Source: Bacteroides thetaiotaomicron VPI-5482 (GTDB lineage: Bacteria; Bacteroidota; Bacteroidia; Bacteroidales; Bacteroidaceae). Taken from it: 64,000 nt of DNA. The position numbers and the translations under genes are program-made. Below the pieces are notes generated by a model that saw only the letters and a program-made list of their open reading frames with translations, was not told the DNA's origin and searched no databases. Location: assembly GCF_000011065.1 (NCBI RefSeq), contig NC_004663.1:1178001-1242000 (forward strand), written 5' to 3'. This document shows positions 17,110-27,198 of this stretch, piece by piece. Every line of letters starts with the position of its first letter. The stretch's first letter is position 1.

Positions 17110-17658
17110 TTAACTTGCCAGACTACGCAATTTTGTCAATCCACGGTGCATCAGGTTGCGTACAGACTGATAGTTCATATTCATAATCTCACAAATATCC
17201 TCGTATTTCTTTTCTTCTATATAATATAATGTAAGTGCTTCACGCTGCCGGGGAGAAAGCTGGTCCAGTAAACGCTTCACCAGCGAGAACTCATTTTTGC
17301 GTTGCTCTTCTTCCATATAGTCATCTTCTACGTCTGTGGGAGCTACTGCATTTACATCTTCTATGGCTGTATCAGACATATACATACGTTTGCGGAGTTC
17401 ATCGCAGAGTTTGTTCTTTAAGGAGATGAACAAATAAGACTTCAAATTATCAATAGTTCCTAATTCATCCTTTTTAGTGTAGAGCTTAACGAAAATATCG
17501 TGGATGCAATCTTTCAGTAACTCTTTATCAATGGTCAACTTCAATCCGTAATTAAAAAGAATGTTGATGTGCAAATCATATAGCTGCGAAAAAGCTGCCA
17601 TATTTCCCGCTTGAAAAGAAGCGAGTAAAGTGTCGGTTGAATTATTAGTCTGTTCCAT
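17110..17658 (-). CDS. ECF-type RNA polymerase sigma factor
   Basis: 182 residues from MEQTNNSTDTLLASFQAG (17658; Met at 17661 and 17691 are alternatives). Region 2: FSQLYDLHINILFNYGLKLTIDKELLKDCIHDIFVKLY; region 4: LSPRQREALTLYYIEEKKYEDICEIMNMNYQSVRNLMHRGLTKLR. The linker (about 100-125) is acidic. Next gene is the 83-residue anti-sigma-like protein. There is no TonB transducer in the unit, unlike the first sigma operon of this window, so activation by an outer-membrane receptor is not obvious. It stands at the edge of the polysaccharide region. Confidence 0.92.
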   Translation of the reverse strand: MEQTNNSTDTLLASFQAGNMAAFSQLYDLHINILFNYGLKLTIDKELLKDCIHDIFVKLYTKKDELGTIDNLKSYLFISLKNKLCDELRKRMYMSDTAIEDVNAVAPTDVEDDYMEEEQRKNEFSLVKRLLDQLSPRQREALTLYYIEEKKYEDICEIMNMNYQSVRNLMHRGLTKLRSLAS

Positions 17659-17798
17659 CATAGCATTAATTCGATTGATTTGATGTTGCAAAGCTAAGCA
17701 GAACTGACCTCAACCACCGGTAAAATCTGGTTTGTAGGTTGAAAAAATAAGTATCATGTTTTATAACACTCTTTTGTTAGAAATTACCTATAAAATGG

Positions 17799-17834
17799 AA
17801 AAATCCCGCTGATCAGTCATCAGCGGGATTTTTT
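17799..17834. terminator. strong bidirectional intrinsic terminator
   Basis: AAAAATCCCGCTGA (17799-17812) is perfectly complementary to 17820-17833, with a 7-base loop and A/T tracts on both sides. It ends transcription of the DUF6298-type gene 4 bp beyond its stop codon and also isolates the sigma gene. Confidence 0.9.
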
Positions 17835-17837
17835 GTT

Positions 17838-20800
17838 TCAGAGTTTATGGAACCAATAAATACCTTCTTTCTTATCCGGTACCTTTAATTTGTATACTCC
17901 ATTAATTTTCAATGATTTATCTATAACAATCATCTTCCCTGAACCGGGATGTATGTACTTTAAGATATACTTTCCGGACGATAATTGAACAGGAATTTCT
18001 GTTCCGGACTTGGAATAAATGATACTGCCGATATCAGATTTTACCATTTTCTTATAGTTGTCGGTATCGGTTTCTTCCACTTCCATAGCCGCTGCATCCT
18101 TCAGGAATGCTTTATCTGTGCACGGGATTACAGGACATGAACCGCCGGCCATGAATACAGCCCATCCCATAGCCGGATAATTCTGTGCGTAGAAGGTTAC
18201 GGCTTTCTCCGGGAACTTCTGACGATATTCGTGGACAGCCTTGTAGGCTTCGGTGAAAGTGACCTTTCCGACTTTCATCTTACGCATATGTTGGCGGGGA
18301 GCCATGTTCTTCCCTCCTTCCGGTGCAAAGACTCCATCCGTTTTATAGTGCCAGTAGCGGATATCAATAATATCCACCACAGCCGCACGCTTCGGATCGG
18401 CAAGGATAGCGTCCTGTACATCTTTTGTGGTACTTAATGCTACTTTGGCTTTCTTTCCGGTTTCTGTTTCCCATTCGGCAATCACATCCAGCCAAAACTG
18501 TACAAAATGTAGTGGACCTGTAAATTCTGCACTTGTCAACTGAATGACATTCGGGTTATCAGCAAAGTTGTTCAGACACTGGCGGATATATTGTTTGTGT
18601 AACTCACGGCGAACCGGATGAGTGATATCATAAAACATATCTGCAACAAAGATTCGTTTGTCTCCGGCAAACGGAGCAGGTTCCGGAAATCCGGTCTGGT
18701 TGATATTATTGGTGCTTCTCCACGGACAATCTACCCAGTGTGCACCTGCTTCCAGAATATTGTGCTGGAAATAGTTCTCATGGAATAGCAATAGTCCGTC
18801 TTTACTTCCTTTTTCGGCAAACTCTTTCAATCGTGACCAATACCATGCATTAGGGCGGTTCAGATCATATTTGCTCAGTCCTTCCCAGGCAGTACCCTGA
18901 CCGCTGCGTCCGAAAGGTTGTTCGTAGAAAGGTCCCCATACATCTCCGTCACGACGGCGCACTCGTTCATGATCATCTCGGCGACGGTCATACCAAAGTC
19001 CGTAGTTTTGATCAAATACCAATATATTCTTTTGTTTCATATAGCCGATTACGGAATCGATGCGATCTGTCAGTCCCAAGCCTTCACGTCCGGGGACAAA
19101 ACGGGTGATGGCAGGACTTGCTTTTTTCAGAAAGCTGGTTTTAAGTTTTCCATTCCACCAAGGGGTGGTATGGCTACCTCCTACCAACAAAGTACCGTCC
19201 ATTTGGATACGTCCGTTTGCAATAGTTACTTCCGGTTGTGCTGATGTCTTGTTCGGAGTTATCTTCTTTTCTTTCATATCATCGATTGATTTTACTCCGG
19301 ACATAGCTATTGAAGGAGCAAAGGCTCCTTGTTCAATCCAGTGTTCCAATGTCAGGCGGGGATTGTAAGCCTCTTTGGCCAGTTCCATAGCAACTTCAAC
19401 GGTCGGACTGCTGGTGGCGCTTGTATTCCTTGGCAGGATACGGGCACGTTCTGCACATTTCTTCTGCAAACGATCCTCCAATTGAGCATAGAAAATGCTT
19501 CGGGGCTGCACATGATTGTTTGATTGTGCCCATTCGCCGTCACCGGAGAATTGTGCCCAACATCCGTACGCACGGTTCATGGCATCTTTTGCCGGAGCAT
19601 AACACTCTATTTCGGCAGCGGTACATTGCCAGAACAGACTATTTGCTGTATTCCATCCCGCTCCGTTCTTGTCCTGTCCCAGATTCTTGAAACTCAGATT
19701 ATGCCCGTCTATATTAACCACGTCAAACAATAAACCGCACGCCCATGCGTCAATAGATCCGCTGAAACCAAAAGACTCATACGAATCACATTGTACGAAA
19801 GCATTCGGTCCGGCAGCACAATATCCGGCTGCAAAGTCATGAATACCCTGTTCCGAATAGCAGCGCTGGAAAAGTGTCAGTTGTCCTAAAGTATAGAAAG
19901 TACAGCGGCGCATTCCTCCGATTTCAGAAACAGGTTCCCGTGAGATACAGTCCTCAACCGTGATTTGGGAACCGGTACGCTGAACAAGGATTGCACTTCC
20001 TGCAAAGTGCTTAAAGTTCACCCTGCGTACCCAGCAATTTTCCGCATCTTCGATCGAAATACCTGTCCAGCAATGATCTTCATCTTTAGGGTACCGTTTG
20101 TCATAGTCGGAAATCAGAGTCATGTTTTCTACTCCGCACTCCCGGATGCGCCCGTTCCACTGATAAGTAATCACGGAAGAAGTACCGTATTTAGCATCCA
20201 GCGCCACTGTCAGCGGAGCGTCCAGCGTTATCTGATTACCGTTTACTTCTGTCACGGTTCTATCCCAGGTGAGATCCATATCTCCTTCTTTCCAACCCAG
20301 TGCACTAATTCCTCCTCCAAAGATATCACATCCTAACGAAGCAATCCATTCTTTGCCGGACGGACGGTCCACCAGTATCCGATCTCCCTTTCTCAATGAA
20401 GTACCTGAAGCAACTTCCAATGTCCTCGCATTTACCGGAACATACTTCGAGAGAACCTGCAATGTATCCTGCACCTTCATATCGTCTGTCCCTTCCATGT
20501 AGATAAGGGCACCTCTGTCCACTCCTTTTTTTAGAAGTATCGTTTTCTCTTTATCCACTCCGCGCAGTACGATGCCGGAGGCATTTATACGAAGGCTTCC
20601 GGATAAAGAAAATTCTCCCTGATCCAATAACACGGCTCCCCTGAAACCGGAAGCATCAGGTACTAATGAAGCGACATAGTCAATGGCGCGTTGAATACGT
20701 GATGTATTATCTCCTGCTGTCCAAGGTACAAACACGGCATTGCGGACAGAAGGAATATCTTGTTCGGAGCCCTTGTAGCCACAGTACGAGAAATCAAGAA

Positions 20801-20933
20801 TCCGGTTTCCCTGTTCGTCATTCAAGTAAGTGATCCGGTCATCCTTAACCTGTAAAGCAAAGGTTTGCGCATATCCCTGCGCAAACCCTATGCTCAATAA
20901 TCCTAAAAGGATAGTTCTTAATTGTATATTCAT
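17838..20933 (-). CDS. exported beta-helix protein with C-terminal DUF6298-like domain, candidate pectin enzyme
   Basis: 1031 residues with a signal peptide cut near GYAQ-T. Residues about 50-500 show a pectate-lyase-3-like right-handed beta-helix: NTSRIQRAIDYVASLVPDASGFRGAVLLDQGEF, IVLRGVDKEKTILLKK, and ladder turns such as CWVRRVNFKHFAGSAILVQ. Residues about 560-1031 look like an alpha/beta barrel with YWSRLKEFAEKGSKDGLLLFHENYF, RELHKQYIRQCLNNFADNPNVIQLTSAEFTGP and DIIDIRYW, then a small C-terminal beta domain. I recognise this as the DUF6298 pattern but know no proven activity. It follows the PL1-type gene by 67 bp and likely shares its promoter. Corresponds by position to BT0980. Confidence 0.8.
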   Translation of the reverse strand: MNIQLRTILLGLLSIGFAQGYAQTFALQVKDDRITYLNDEQGNRILDFSYCGYKGSEQDIPSVRNAVFVPWTAGDNTSRIQRAIDYVASLVPDASGFRGAVLLDQGEFSLSGSLRINASGIVLRGVDKEKTILLKKGVDRGALIYMEGTDDMKVQDTLQVLSKYVPVNARTLEVASGTSLRKGDRILVDRPSGKEWIASLGCDIFGGGISALGWKEGDMDLTWDRTVTEVNGNQITLDAPLTVALDAKYGTSSVITYQWNGRIRECGVENMTLISDYDKRYPKDEDHCWTGISIEDAENCWVRRVNFKHFAGSAILVQRTGSQITVEDCISREPVSEIGGMRRCTFYTLGQLTLFQRCYSEQGIHDFAAGYCAAGPNAFVQCDSYESFGFSGSIDAWACGLLFDVVNIDGHNLSFKNLGQDKNGAGWNTANSLFWQCTAAEIECYAPAKDAMNRAYGCWAQFSGDGEWAQSNNHVQPRSIFYAQLEDRLQKKCAERARILPRNTSATSSPTVEVAMELAKEAYNPRLTLEHWIEQGAFAPSIAMSGVKSIDDMKEKKITPNKTSAQPEVTIANGRIQMDGTLLVGGSHTTPWWNGKLKTSFLKKASPAITRFVPGREGLGLTDRIDSVIGYMKQKNILVFDQNYGLWYDRRRDDHERVRRRDGDVWGPFYEQPFGRSGQGTAWEGLSKYDLNRPNAWYWSRLKEFAEKGSKDGLLLFHENYFQHNILEAGAHWVDCPWRSTNNINQTGFPEPAPFAGDKRIFVADMFYDITHPVRRELHKQYIRQCLNNFADNPNVIQLTSAEFTGPLHFVQFWLDVIAEWETETGKKAKVALSTTKDVQDAILADPKRAAVVDIIDIRYWHYKTDGVFAPEGGKNMAPRQHMRKMKVGKVTFTEAYKAVHEYRQKFPEKAVTFYAQNYPAMGWAVFMAGGSCPVIPCTDKAFLKDAAAMEVEETDTDNYKKMVKSDIGSIIYSKSGTEIPVQLSSGKYILKYIHPGSGKMIVIDKSLKINGVYKLKVPDKKEGIYWFHKL

Positions 20934-21000
20934 TACAATAAACGTTGTTTTCTAATTATTCAATCCTGAAAGATCATTTGACCATAAGCAAATCATACGA

Positions 21001-22683
21001 TTAAAACAGACTTTTCCGTTTGGATAAGGTATCGCAGTTGTTCTTCAGATCTGTCCAGTCTACTTTCTTCTTTGTATCCAGCCCATTGATATATTTCTCG
21101 ATATTGGTATAGCCATCTCCATTACAGTCCTCCTTTGCATCAGTCGGATCGTTTGGATTCAGTCCGTTGGCTATTTCCCATGCGTCCGGCATACCGTCAC
21201 CATCCGAATCAAGATATGCTTCTCCTTTATATTCAGGAAGTCCGCCCACCTGACGGATATCGGTGATGATGCCTTGTTTGTAAGAGTCTGCCGGCAAGCG
21301 TCTTTTCACATAAGGAGAGACAAATTCCGGAGCGTCTTTCGCATAAATCGCTTTTCCTGTCTGTACAGTCTTGATGACGCGCGCGTCTACCGCATCCCGT
21401 TTCGGGAGAGTAGCACCTACATTATCCAATACAAAGTTATAAGCTTTTTTGGTATCCATAATCGTTACAGGAGACATTTTGAATGCTTCGTCCACTCTGA
21501 TTTGCGGTAAGAACTTTCCTTCATCCACTTCACTGGCAAGCTGAACTCCGCCATCCCAGTTATCTTTTGTCACTTTAGCATTTCCGTGAACGATGTTACC
21601 GTTTACATAAGCTTTTCCGAAGGACATCGGTTTGCTTTTATCGCGTCCGGCTTCCGGTTTCAATATACGATAAGAGATAGGCTTATCCAGCGGGGTGATA
21701 GGACCGGGCTTAAAATAGTTATTGATTATATTATAAAAACTCTTGTTATCTCCTCCGTCGACAGAACGGTTCCACCAGTTGAAGACCACATTGTTTACGA
21801 AGTTAAAGTCTCCGTCCATACCCACCGAACTGTTACGACTGATATTGGAAGCGAAAAGATTACGGCAGAACATACTATTATGTCCTCCGATAGTGGCGCC
21901 AAACGCATGATTATAAGTATCCAATGCTTCCGAGAACATCGAATTCTGAATGGTAATGTTTACAGTAGGTAACTTCAGTCCGTGCCCGGTTTCATCCCTG
22001 TTGTAGACGTGGCGATAGATAGACATATTTTCATCCAGTCCCCAGCTTGCCGAACAGTGGTCTATTATAATATTGCCGACTGCATTTCCTCCTACTGCAT
22101 CATCACGGAAAGCAACATCCTGTGCCCCCCGACGGAAACGCATATGACGAATCACTACATCATGTGTATCGATCAGGAAAGAATGACCGGTCACGCAGAT
22201 ACCGTCTCCCGGTGCTGTCTGTCCGGCAATCGTTACATAAGGGGCACGTACACTGATCGGGCTTTTCAGGCGAATAATACCTGACACATTAAATACGATA
22301 ACACGTGCACCACCGGTTTCACAGGCTTCGCGGAATGTGCCGGGACCGGAATCTTCCAGGGAAGTTACCACAATCACTTTGCCTCCACGACCGCCGGGAG
22401 TGTACATACCACCACCTTCCGCACCGGGGAAGGCCGGAATATTACTTTTTATCAAATCCTCCGGTTTGGAGGCCCAAGGTTTGTAAGGTCTTCCTAACCT
22501 TGCTTCTTCCAAAACTGTTGGCAAGGCTTTTTCCCATGCCGCATTTGATTTCTGTTCGAACTCTGCTTCTTGTTTTGCTCCTCTTTCTTTTACCGAGTCG
22601 GGGATCACCGGATATTGGGCTGTCACAGGTAGTACACAGGCAACCAACATCCATGCTGATAATACTTTCTTAATCTTGTTCAT
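21001..22683 (-). CDS. polysaccharide lyase family 1 (pectate lyase-like), exported
   Basis: 560 residues; signal peptide MNKIKKVLSAWMLVACVLPVTAQ. The catalytic domain begins at about 77 with NIPAFPGAEGGGMYTPGGRGG, and includes VTSLEDSGPGTFREAC, APYVTIAGQTAPGDGI, the central VIRHMRFRRG (family basic residues), and NIIIDHCSASWGLDEN. These are hallmarks of the Bacteroides pectate-lyase group in PL1. The C-terminus has thrombospondin-3/EF-hand-like calcium motifs (DSDGDGMPDAWEIANGLNP; DCNGDGYTNIEKYI). It should cleave homogalacturonan-type backbone by beta-elimination with calcium. The conserved motif at 22712-22736 lies in the 63-bp gap before it. By position it corresponds to BT0981. Confidence 0.85.
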   Translation of the reverse strand: MNKIKKVLSAWMLVACVLPVTAQYPVIPDSVKERGAKQEAEFEQKSNAAWEKALPTVLEEARLGRPYKPWASKPEDLIKSNIPAFPGAEGGGMYTPGGRGGKVIVVTSLEDSGPGTFREACETGGARVIVFNVSGIIRLKSPISVRAPYVTIAGQTAPGDGICVTGHSFLIDTHDVVIRHMRFRRGAQDVAFRDDAVGGNAVGNIIIDHCSASWGLDENMSIYRHVYNRDETGHGLKLPTVNITIQNSMFSEALDTYNHAFGATIGGHNSMFCRNLFASNISRNSSVGMDGDFNFVNNVVFNWWNRSVDGGDNKSFYNIINNYFKPGPITPLDKPISYRILKPEAGRDKSKPMSFGKAYVNGNIVHGNAKVTKDNWDGGVQLASEVDEGKFLPQIRVDEAFKMSPVTIMDTKKAYNFVLDNVGATLPKRDAVDARVIKTVQTGKAIYAKDAPEFVSPYVKRRLPADSYKQGIITDIRQVGGLPEYKGEAYLDSDGDGMPDAWEIANGLNPNDPTDAKEDCNGDGYTNIEKYINGLDTKKKVDWTDLKNNCDTLSKRKSLF

Positions 22684-22711
22684 TCTTCCGAATCTTAATA
22701 GGTTTTTAAAA

Positions 22712-22736
22712 AAGACGATTAAGAAAGTATTTTGTA
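22712..22736 (-). promoter_or_regulatory. bipartite motif TACAAA-N13-CGTCTT before the PL1 gene
   Basis: Read on the coding strand, TACAAA and CGTCTT are separated by 13 bp, with CGTCTT ending 28 bp before the ATG at 22683. Identical twelve fixed bases occur at 37782-37806, 51147-51171 and 61151-61175, each before a polysaccharide transcription unit. Likely operator or promoter recognised by the HTCS regulator. Confidence 0.75.
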
Positions 22737-22746
22737 ATCGGTCTTT

Positions 22747-25700
22747 CTATCCTTTCCGCCATTCATTCATATATTCACGGGGAGTCTGATTATATTTTTT
22801 GCGGAAACACTTGCTATAGTAGCCCGAATCTTTGAATCCGACAGCAAACGCCACTTCCGAAACACTCAAATCCGTATTTTTAATCAGTTCGATCGATTTA
22901 TTCAGGCGAATCTCCTTTACCAGGTCGACAGGTGCCAGTCCGGTAAGGCTTTTCAGCTTTTTGAAGAATGCCGAACGGCTCAGTCCGATGCCGGAAGCGA
23001 TCGTATCAATATTGAAATCACTGTCGTCCATGTTTTCCTCGATCACTTGGTGTATCTTTTCAAGGAACTGCACATCTTTCTTCACCAGATATTGTTCGTA
23101 GCTGTCTTCTTCCGTTGTCGTCTGGTTCTCCATTTGCTGGCGGATACGTTCGCGGAACAGTTTCCGTTCGCCGAGCAACTGATCGATCCGTGCCAACAGA
23201 TACTCTTTGCTGAATGGCTTGGTTATATATGCGTTCGCACCCAGAGTGATCGCTTTGGTCTTGGCACCTTCATCGTTCTTGGCTGTCAGAATAATGACAG
23301 GGATATGGCTGATCTGAAAATCCTTCCGGATAGATTGCAGCATTTCCAGTCCGTCCATTTCCGGCATCATCTGATCGGTCACTACGATGTCCGGATGATA
23401 CAGATGCACTTTCTTCAGTCCTTCTACGCCGTTATTGGCTATATGGATATTGAATTTATCTTCCAATTGCAGTTTTATCAGCTGGCACAGGTCTTTATTA
23501 TCCTCTACCAGCAGAAGAGTCGGTAATGAAGCATCAATTTCCAGTTCCTCCTCCGGTTCCTTTTCTGAATCGATAACCATCTTCTTGTCTGTAGCGGCGG
23601 GAGCAGTTTCCGTATCACTGACATAGAAGTCTACTTCCGACGGACGATAATGGTCCTTGTCCAGCAATAGCTCTACAATAAACACGGCCCCCTGCCCTTC
23701 CGGACTTTCGGCACGGATGATACCGTGATGCAGGTTTACTATTTCTTTGGAAAGTGCCAGACCGATGCCCGTACCCTGATAATGTGGATTATTCGCATTC
23801 TCTCCTTGTGAGAAACGCTCGAAAATTTCACTCAGCTTATTTTGCGGAATGCCGACACCGTTGTCTTCTACCCGTACATAGCAGGATTTTCCATCATCTG
23901 TCAATCCGGTAGTTACATAAATACTTCCACCAGAAGGAGTAAATTTGAACGCGTTCGATATGACGTTGCGGATAACAATACTCAGTTTGTCCTTATCTGC
24001 CCATACCATAATCGGTTCGTCCGGCAGTTGGAATGTGAAACTGATTTCATTTTCCTCCGAAAGTACACGGAATTCTTTTTGGAAGGAAGCTATCATTTCA
24101 TTGAAATCAATCAATGATACGTGCAGACGCATCTTGCCATTCTGAATCTTTCGGAAATCAAGAATCTGATTGACCAGTTGTAACATTTGGTTCGTATTCT
24201 TTTCCATCAGGTCCACGTATTGCAGTCCTTTCGGAGACAGTTCTTCCCGCTCCTTCAGTTCTTGTATCGGCCCTTTTATCAGTGTCAGAGGAGTACGAAG
24301 CTCATGAGAAATATTGGTGAAGAACTTGATTTTCATTTCCGAGACTTTCTGCTCGATATAAATGTCGTTCTTCATCTTAATCATGAAGAAGGCCAGGCGC
24401 AGACCGAAATAGAGGGCCGCGATGCCAAGGATTACATAGATAAGAGTTGCCCACCAACTCAGCCACCACGGCGGGAGAATGGTGACAGCCAATGTGCATG
24501 TGGATACAAGTTCCGGATTGGCTTCATCCATCGTTTCTACACGGAATACGTAGTCTCCGGGAGGAACATTGGTATAAGAAGCAATACGGTTTTTGCCGTT
24601 ATAGTGCCATTCTTTCTCATACCCTTCGAGTATGTAACGATAAGATACGCGATTCTGATTGTAGAAATTTAATGCGGCAAATTCGATTGTGAACATAGAC
24701 TGATTATACTTCAATTGAAGTGCATCGGTGTATGTGATAGACTCCTGAATCGGACAGTCGTTCAAACTTCGCAGATTACGATTGGATACTTTAAAGTCTA
24801 CGATACGGGTGTCATAGTTGGTATGTTGTGTCTCCAGTTTATCAGGAGAGAATGTCAGAATCCCCTGTCGCGAACCAAGCCATAAGTCTCCGTTCAATGC
24901 ACGCAACGCACTGCCTTCTTCCAGTTCAACATTCAGGAAACCATCGTATTTGTCGTAGTTACGGAACTGCTCTGTCGCCTTATTAAAGCAGGACAGACCA
25001 ATTTCGGTAGTAAACCACAAATTTCCGTTTTTATCTTCCACGATGGACTTGACCACATCGTTATTCATTCCTTCACGTATGCCATATGACTTGAATATCG
25101 GTTCACGTTTTTCTTTGTCATAGCGGACCAGCTTATTCAGACCTCCGCCGAATACACTCACCCAAATTTGCGAATCACTGTCTTTATATAGTACATAAAT
25201 GTCATTGTCTGCCACATTGGAACGATCGCTGATCTGTCGGTACGTCTCAAACTGAATCTGTTCGGGAGTCGTAAAATGTCCGTCAAAAGACATCAGACCA
25301 TCCATCGTACCTACCCAGATACGCCCGTCTTCATCTTCTGTCATTGTACGGACTTCCATATACAGACCATAAGCGGGATATTGTTTCAGTCCGTTGTATT
25401 TATGCTTGAATACAAGTGTCCCGTTTTCTTCGGAAATCAAGTTCAGCCCTCCGCCTAGCAGACCGACCCAGATACGCTCCTGACTATCCTGATAAGTGAA
25501 ATACACATCATTGTTACTGATAGAATTCGGATTCTTGGGATCATTCTTATAGCGGGTAAAACGCAGACCATGTGGTGAGTTCATATCCGGTTCGGCTTTG
25601 ACAAGTCCGTTTCCCTTAGTGGAAAACCACAAGTTTCCTTCTTTATCTTCCATGATATGATATACGGCGCCTATCAGATAATTCTGATCCGTAAAAACCT

Positions 25701-27165
25701 GTTTTATCTGCCCGTTGCTATCCAGACGATAAAGTGCCTGCCAACGGGTACCGACCCAGATGTCTCCATTCTTAGCCTGATACAGTGCACGTATCCCCTG
25801 ATTCCAAGAGGTCGCTCTTTCTGTGTCTACAGGGACAGGAGAAACTTCTGTCAGCAGTTGAAATTGCTTCTTGGGAAAGTTAACCTTGTATACTCCGCTG
25901 CCTGTAGATGCCAGCCAAAGAATACCGTCTTTATCCAGCAACAGATGAAAGAAGAGCTGATCGGGAAGGTCGTCGGAAAAAGGTTTCAGTTGATTGATAC
26001 GGGTCATTTCCAGTTTTTCCCTATCGAAGAGCAGAATTTCTCCACCGGGGGTGAGGAAAAACATACCCTGTTCACCGGCATCCTGCTTTTCAAAGTTACC
26101 GATGGCATTTTGTTTGGGGAAAGGAAAGCGATGATTGCTTTTGTTCAGAGGATCATAGTACGTCAATGCCTCATTACCTTCCTGAAACCAAATTTTGTCA
26201 TACTTGTCATTGAATATCATTCCTACTTTTTTCCCTGCGATGGAGAACGGTAGTTTGGTCAGTTGTTTGTAGCCGATGTTATATTCATACGCACCATCAA
26301 CGGTGGTGATATACATTAATCCTGATTCAGTGACCAGTATATTGGAAATCGGTTGATCAATCTCCGGTATTTCGTAGCGGTTGACTACTCCATTTTGCGG
26401 ATCGACGCTATAAATATGTCCGTTCTTATCTCCCAGCCATAAGAATTTGGAACTGTAGGAAGCACAAGTGAACTGGTCCGGATTGGCAGAAACTTTCTTT
26501 TGAATAAAGTCGACAGGCTTATCTTTCAGAGCCTCTCCTTTTCTCAATGAAAGAATCTGATAGTCCATACCGATCCAATTGATAAACTCGGCAGTTTCAC
26601 AAAACACATTATGCTTGAGGCGTAAGTCGTAGACGTTGACATTGGGACGCGAATCGTGCAACTGCTTCATGGTGATTTTACCGTTCTGGTCTGTATTTGC
26701 ACGCAGCAGGCTTTTATCTTTGGTCAGCAGCAGTACGTCTCCGTCATCTGTCGTCTGTATCTTGATAATCTGAATATTTTCAGAGTACTCTTTTACATCG
26801 TCATACACTGCGTGGAAACTTTCATGTTTCTTATCAAACAGATAGAGTTTGCGGTCGATAGTCTTGATCCAAAGGTATCCGTTCCTGTCTTCTACAATAC
26901 GCTGAATCTTACGGGGAGGAATATCTGCGGAGTAAAATCCATCATGATTATCATAGGAACGGAATTTGGTACCGTCGAAACTGCATAGTCCGTACCAGGT
27001 GCCGAACCATACAAATCCGTCCTGCCCTTTAAGTGTACAATTGACGATATTATTGGGTAAGCCTCGTTCGGCCGTATAATGTTCAACAATCATGTTAGGG
27101 TAGGCAAAAGCACAGATTCTCGTCATCAAGAGAAACATAAATATAAAAAAGAAGTGTTTCTTCAT
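22747..27165 (-). CDS. hybrid two-component system (HTCS) sensor-regulator of the polysaccharide locus
   Basis: 1472 residues in one chain: signal peptide (1-22); periplasmic double beta-propeller of reg_prop repeats (about 25-760; many GxLWxGT/DxxGxLWFxT motifs such as DGRIWVGTMDGLMSFD); Y_Y_Y domain (about 785-890; YEKEWHYNG, PPGDYVFRVET); membrane span (about 895-920); histidine kinase with FFTNISHELRTPLTLIKG; HATPase (VISNAFKFTPSGG, DNGVGIP, GTGIGLALSKEI); receiver (LLVEDN, VVTDQMMPEMDG, LTAK); and AraC-type DNA-binding domain (about 1365-1465, GFKDSGYYSKCFRKKYNQTPREYM). It binds a pectin-derived oligosaccharide in the periplasm and activates lyase and hydrolase genes. A TATCTTTG box precedes it. 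By position this is BT0982. Confidence 0.95.
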   Translation of the reverse strand: MKKHFFFIFMFLLMTRICAFAYPNMIVEHYTAERGLPNNIVNCTLKGQDGFVWFGTWYGLCSFDGTKFRSYDNHDGFYSADIPPRKIQRIVEDRNGYLWIKTIDRKLYLFDKKHESFHAVYDDVKEYSENIQIIKIQTTDDGDVLLLTKDKSLLRANTDQNGKITMKQLHDSRPNVNVYDLRLKHNVFCETAEFINWIGMDYQILSLRKGEALKDKPVDFIQKKVSANPDQFTCASYSSKFLWLGDKNGHIYSVDPQNGVVNRYEIPEIDQPISNILVTESGLMYITTVDGAYEYNIGYKQLTKLPFSIAGKKVGMIFNDKYDKIWFQEGNEALTYYDPLNKSNHRFPFPKQNAIGNFEKQDAGEQGMFFLTPGGEILLFDREKLEMTRINQLKPFSDDLPDQLFFHLLLDKDGILWLASTGSGVYKVNFPKKQFQLLTEVSPVPVDTERATSWNQGIRALYQAKNGDIWVGTRWQALYRLDSNGQIKQVFTDQNYLIGAVYHIMEDKEGNLWFSTKGNGLVKAEPDMNSPHGLRFTRYKNDPKNPNSISNNDVYFTYQDSQERIWVGLLGGGLNLISEENGTLVFKHKYNGLKQYPAYGLYMEVRTMTEDEDGRIWVGTMDGLMSFDGHFTTPEQIQFETYRQISDRSNVADNDIYVLYKDSDSQIWVSVFGGGLNKLVRYDKEKREPIFKSYGIREGMNNDVVKSIVEDKNGNLWFTTEIGLSCFNKATEQFRNYDKYDGFLNVELEEGSALRALNGDLWLGSRQGILTFSPDKLETQHTNYDTRIVDFKVSNRNLRSLNDCPIQESITYTDALQLKYNQSMFTIEFAALNFYNQNRVSYRYILEGYEKEWHYNGKNRIASYTNVPPGDYVFRVETMDEANPELVSTCTLAVTILPPWWLSWWATLIYVILGIAALYFGLRLAFFMIKMKNDIYIEQKVSEMKIKFFTNISHELRTPLTLIKGPIQELKEREELSPKGLQYVDLMEKNTNQMLQLVNQILDFRKIQNGKMRLHVSLIDFNEMIASFQKEFRVLSEENEISFTFQLPDEPIMVWADKDKLSIVIRNVISNAFKFTPSGGSIYVTTGLTDDGKSCYVRVEDNGVGIPQNKLSEIFERFSQGENANNPHYQGTGIGLALSKEIVNLHHGIIRAESPEGQGAVFIVELLLDKDHYRPSEVDFYVSDTETAPAATDKKMVIDSEKEPEEELEIDASLPTLLLVEDNKDLCQLIKLQLEDKFNIHIANNGVEGLKKVHLYHPDIVVTDQMMPEMDGLEMLQSIRKDFQISHIPVIILTAKNDEGAKTKAITLGANAYITKPFSKEYLLARIDQLLGERKLFRERIRQQMENQTTTEEDSYEQYLVKKDVQFLEKIHQVIEENMDDSDFNIDTIASGIGLSRSAFFKKLKSLTGLAPVDLVKEIRLNKSIELIKNTDLSVSEVAFAVGFKDSGYYSKCFRKKYNQTPREYMNEWRKG

Positions 27166-27198
27166 TGTATATTATATTAGTGGAAATGAATCTTGCAT

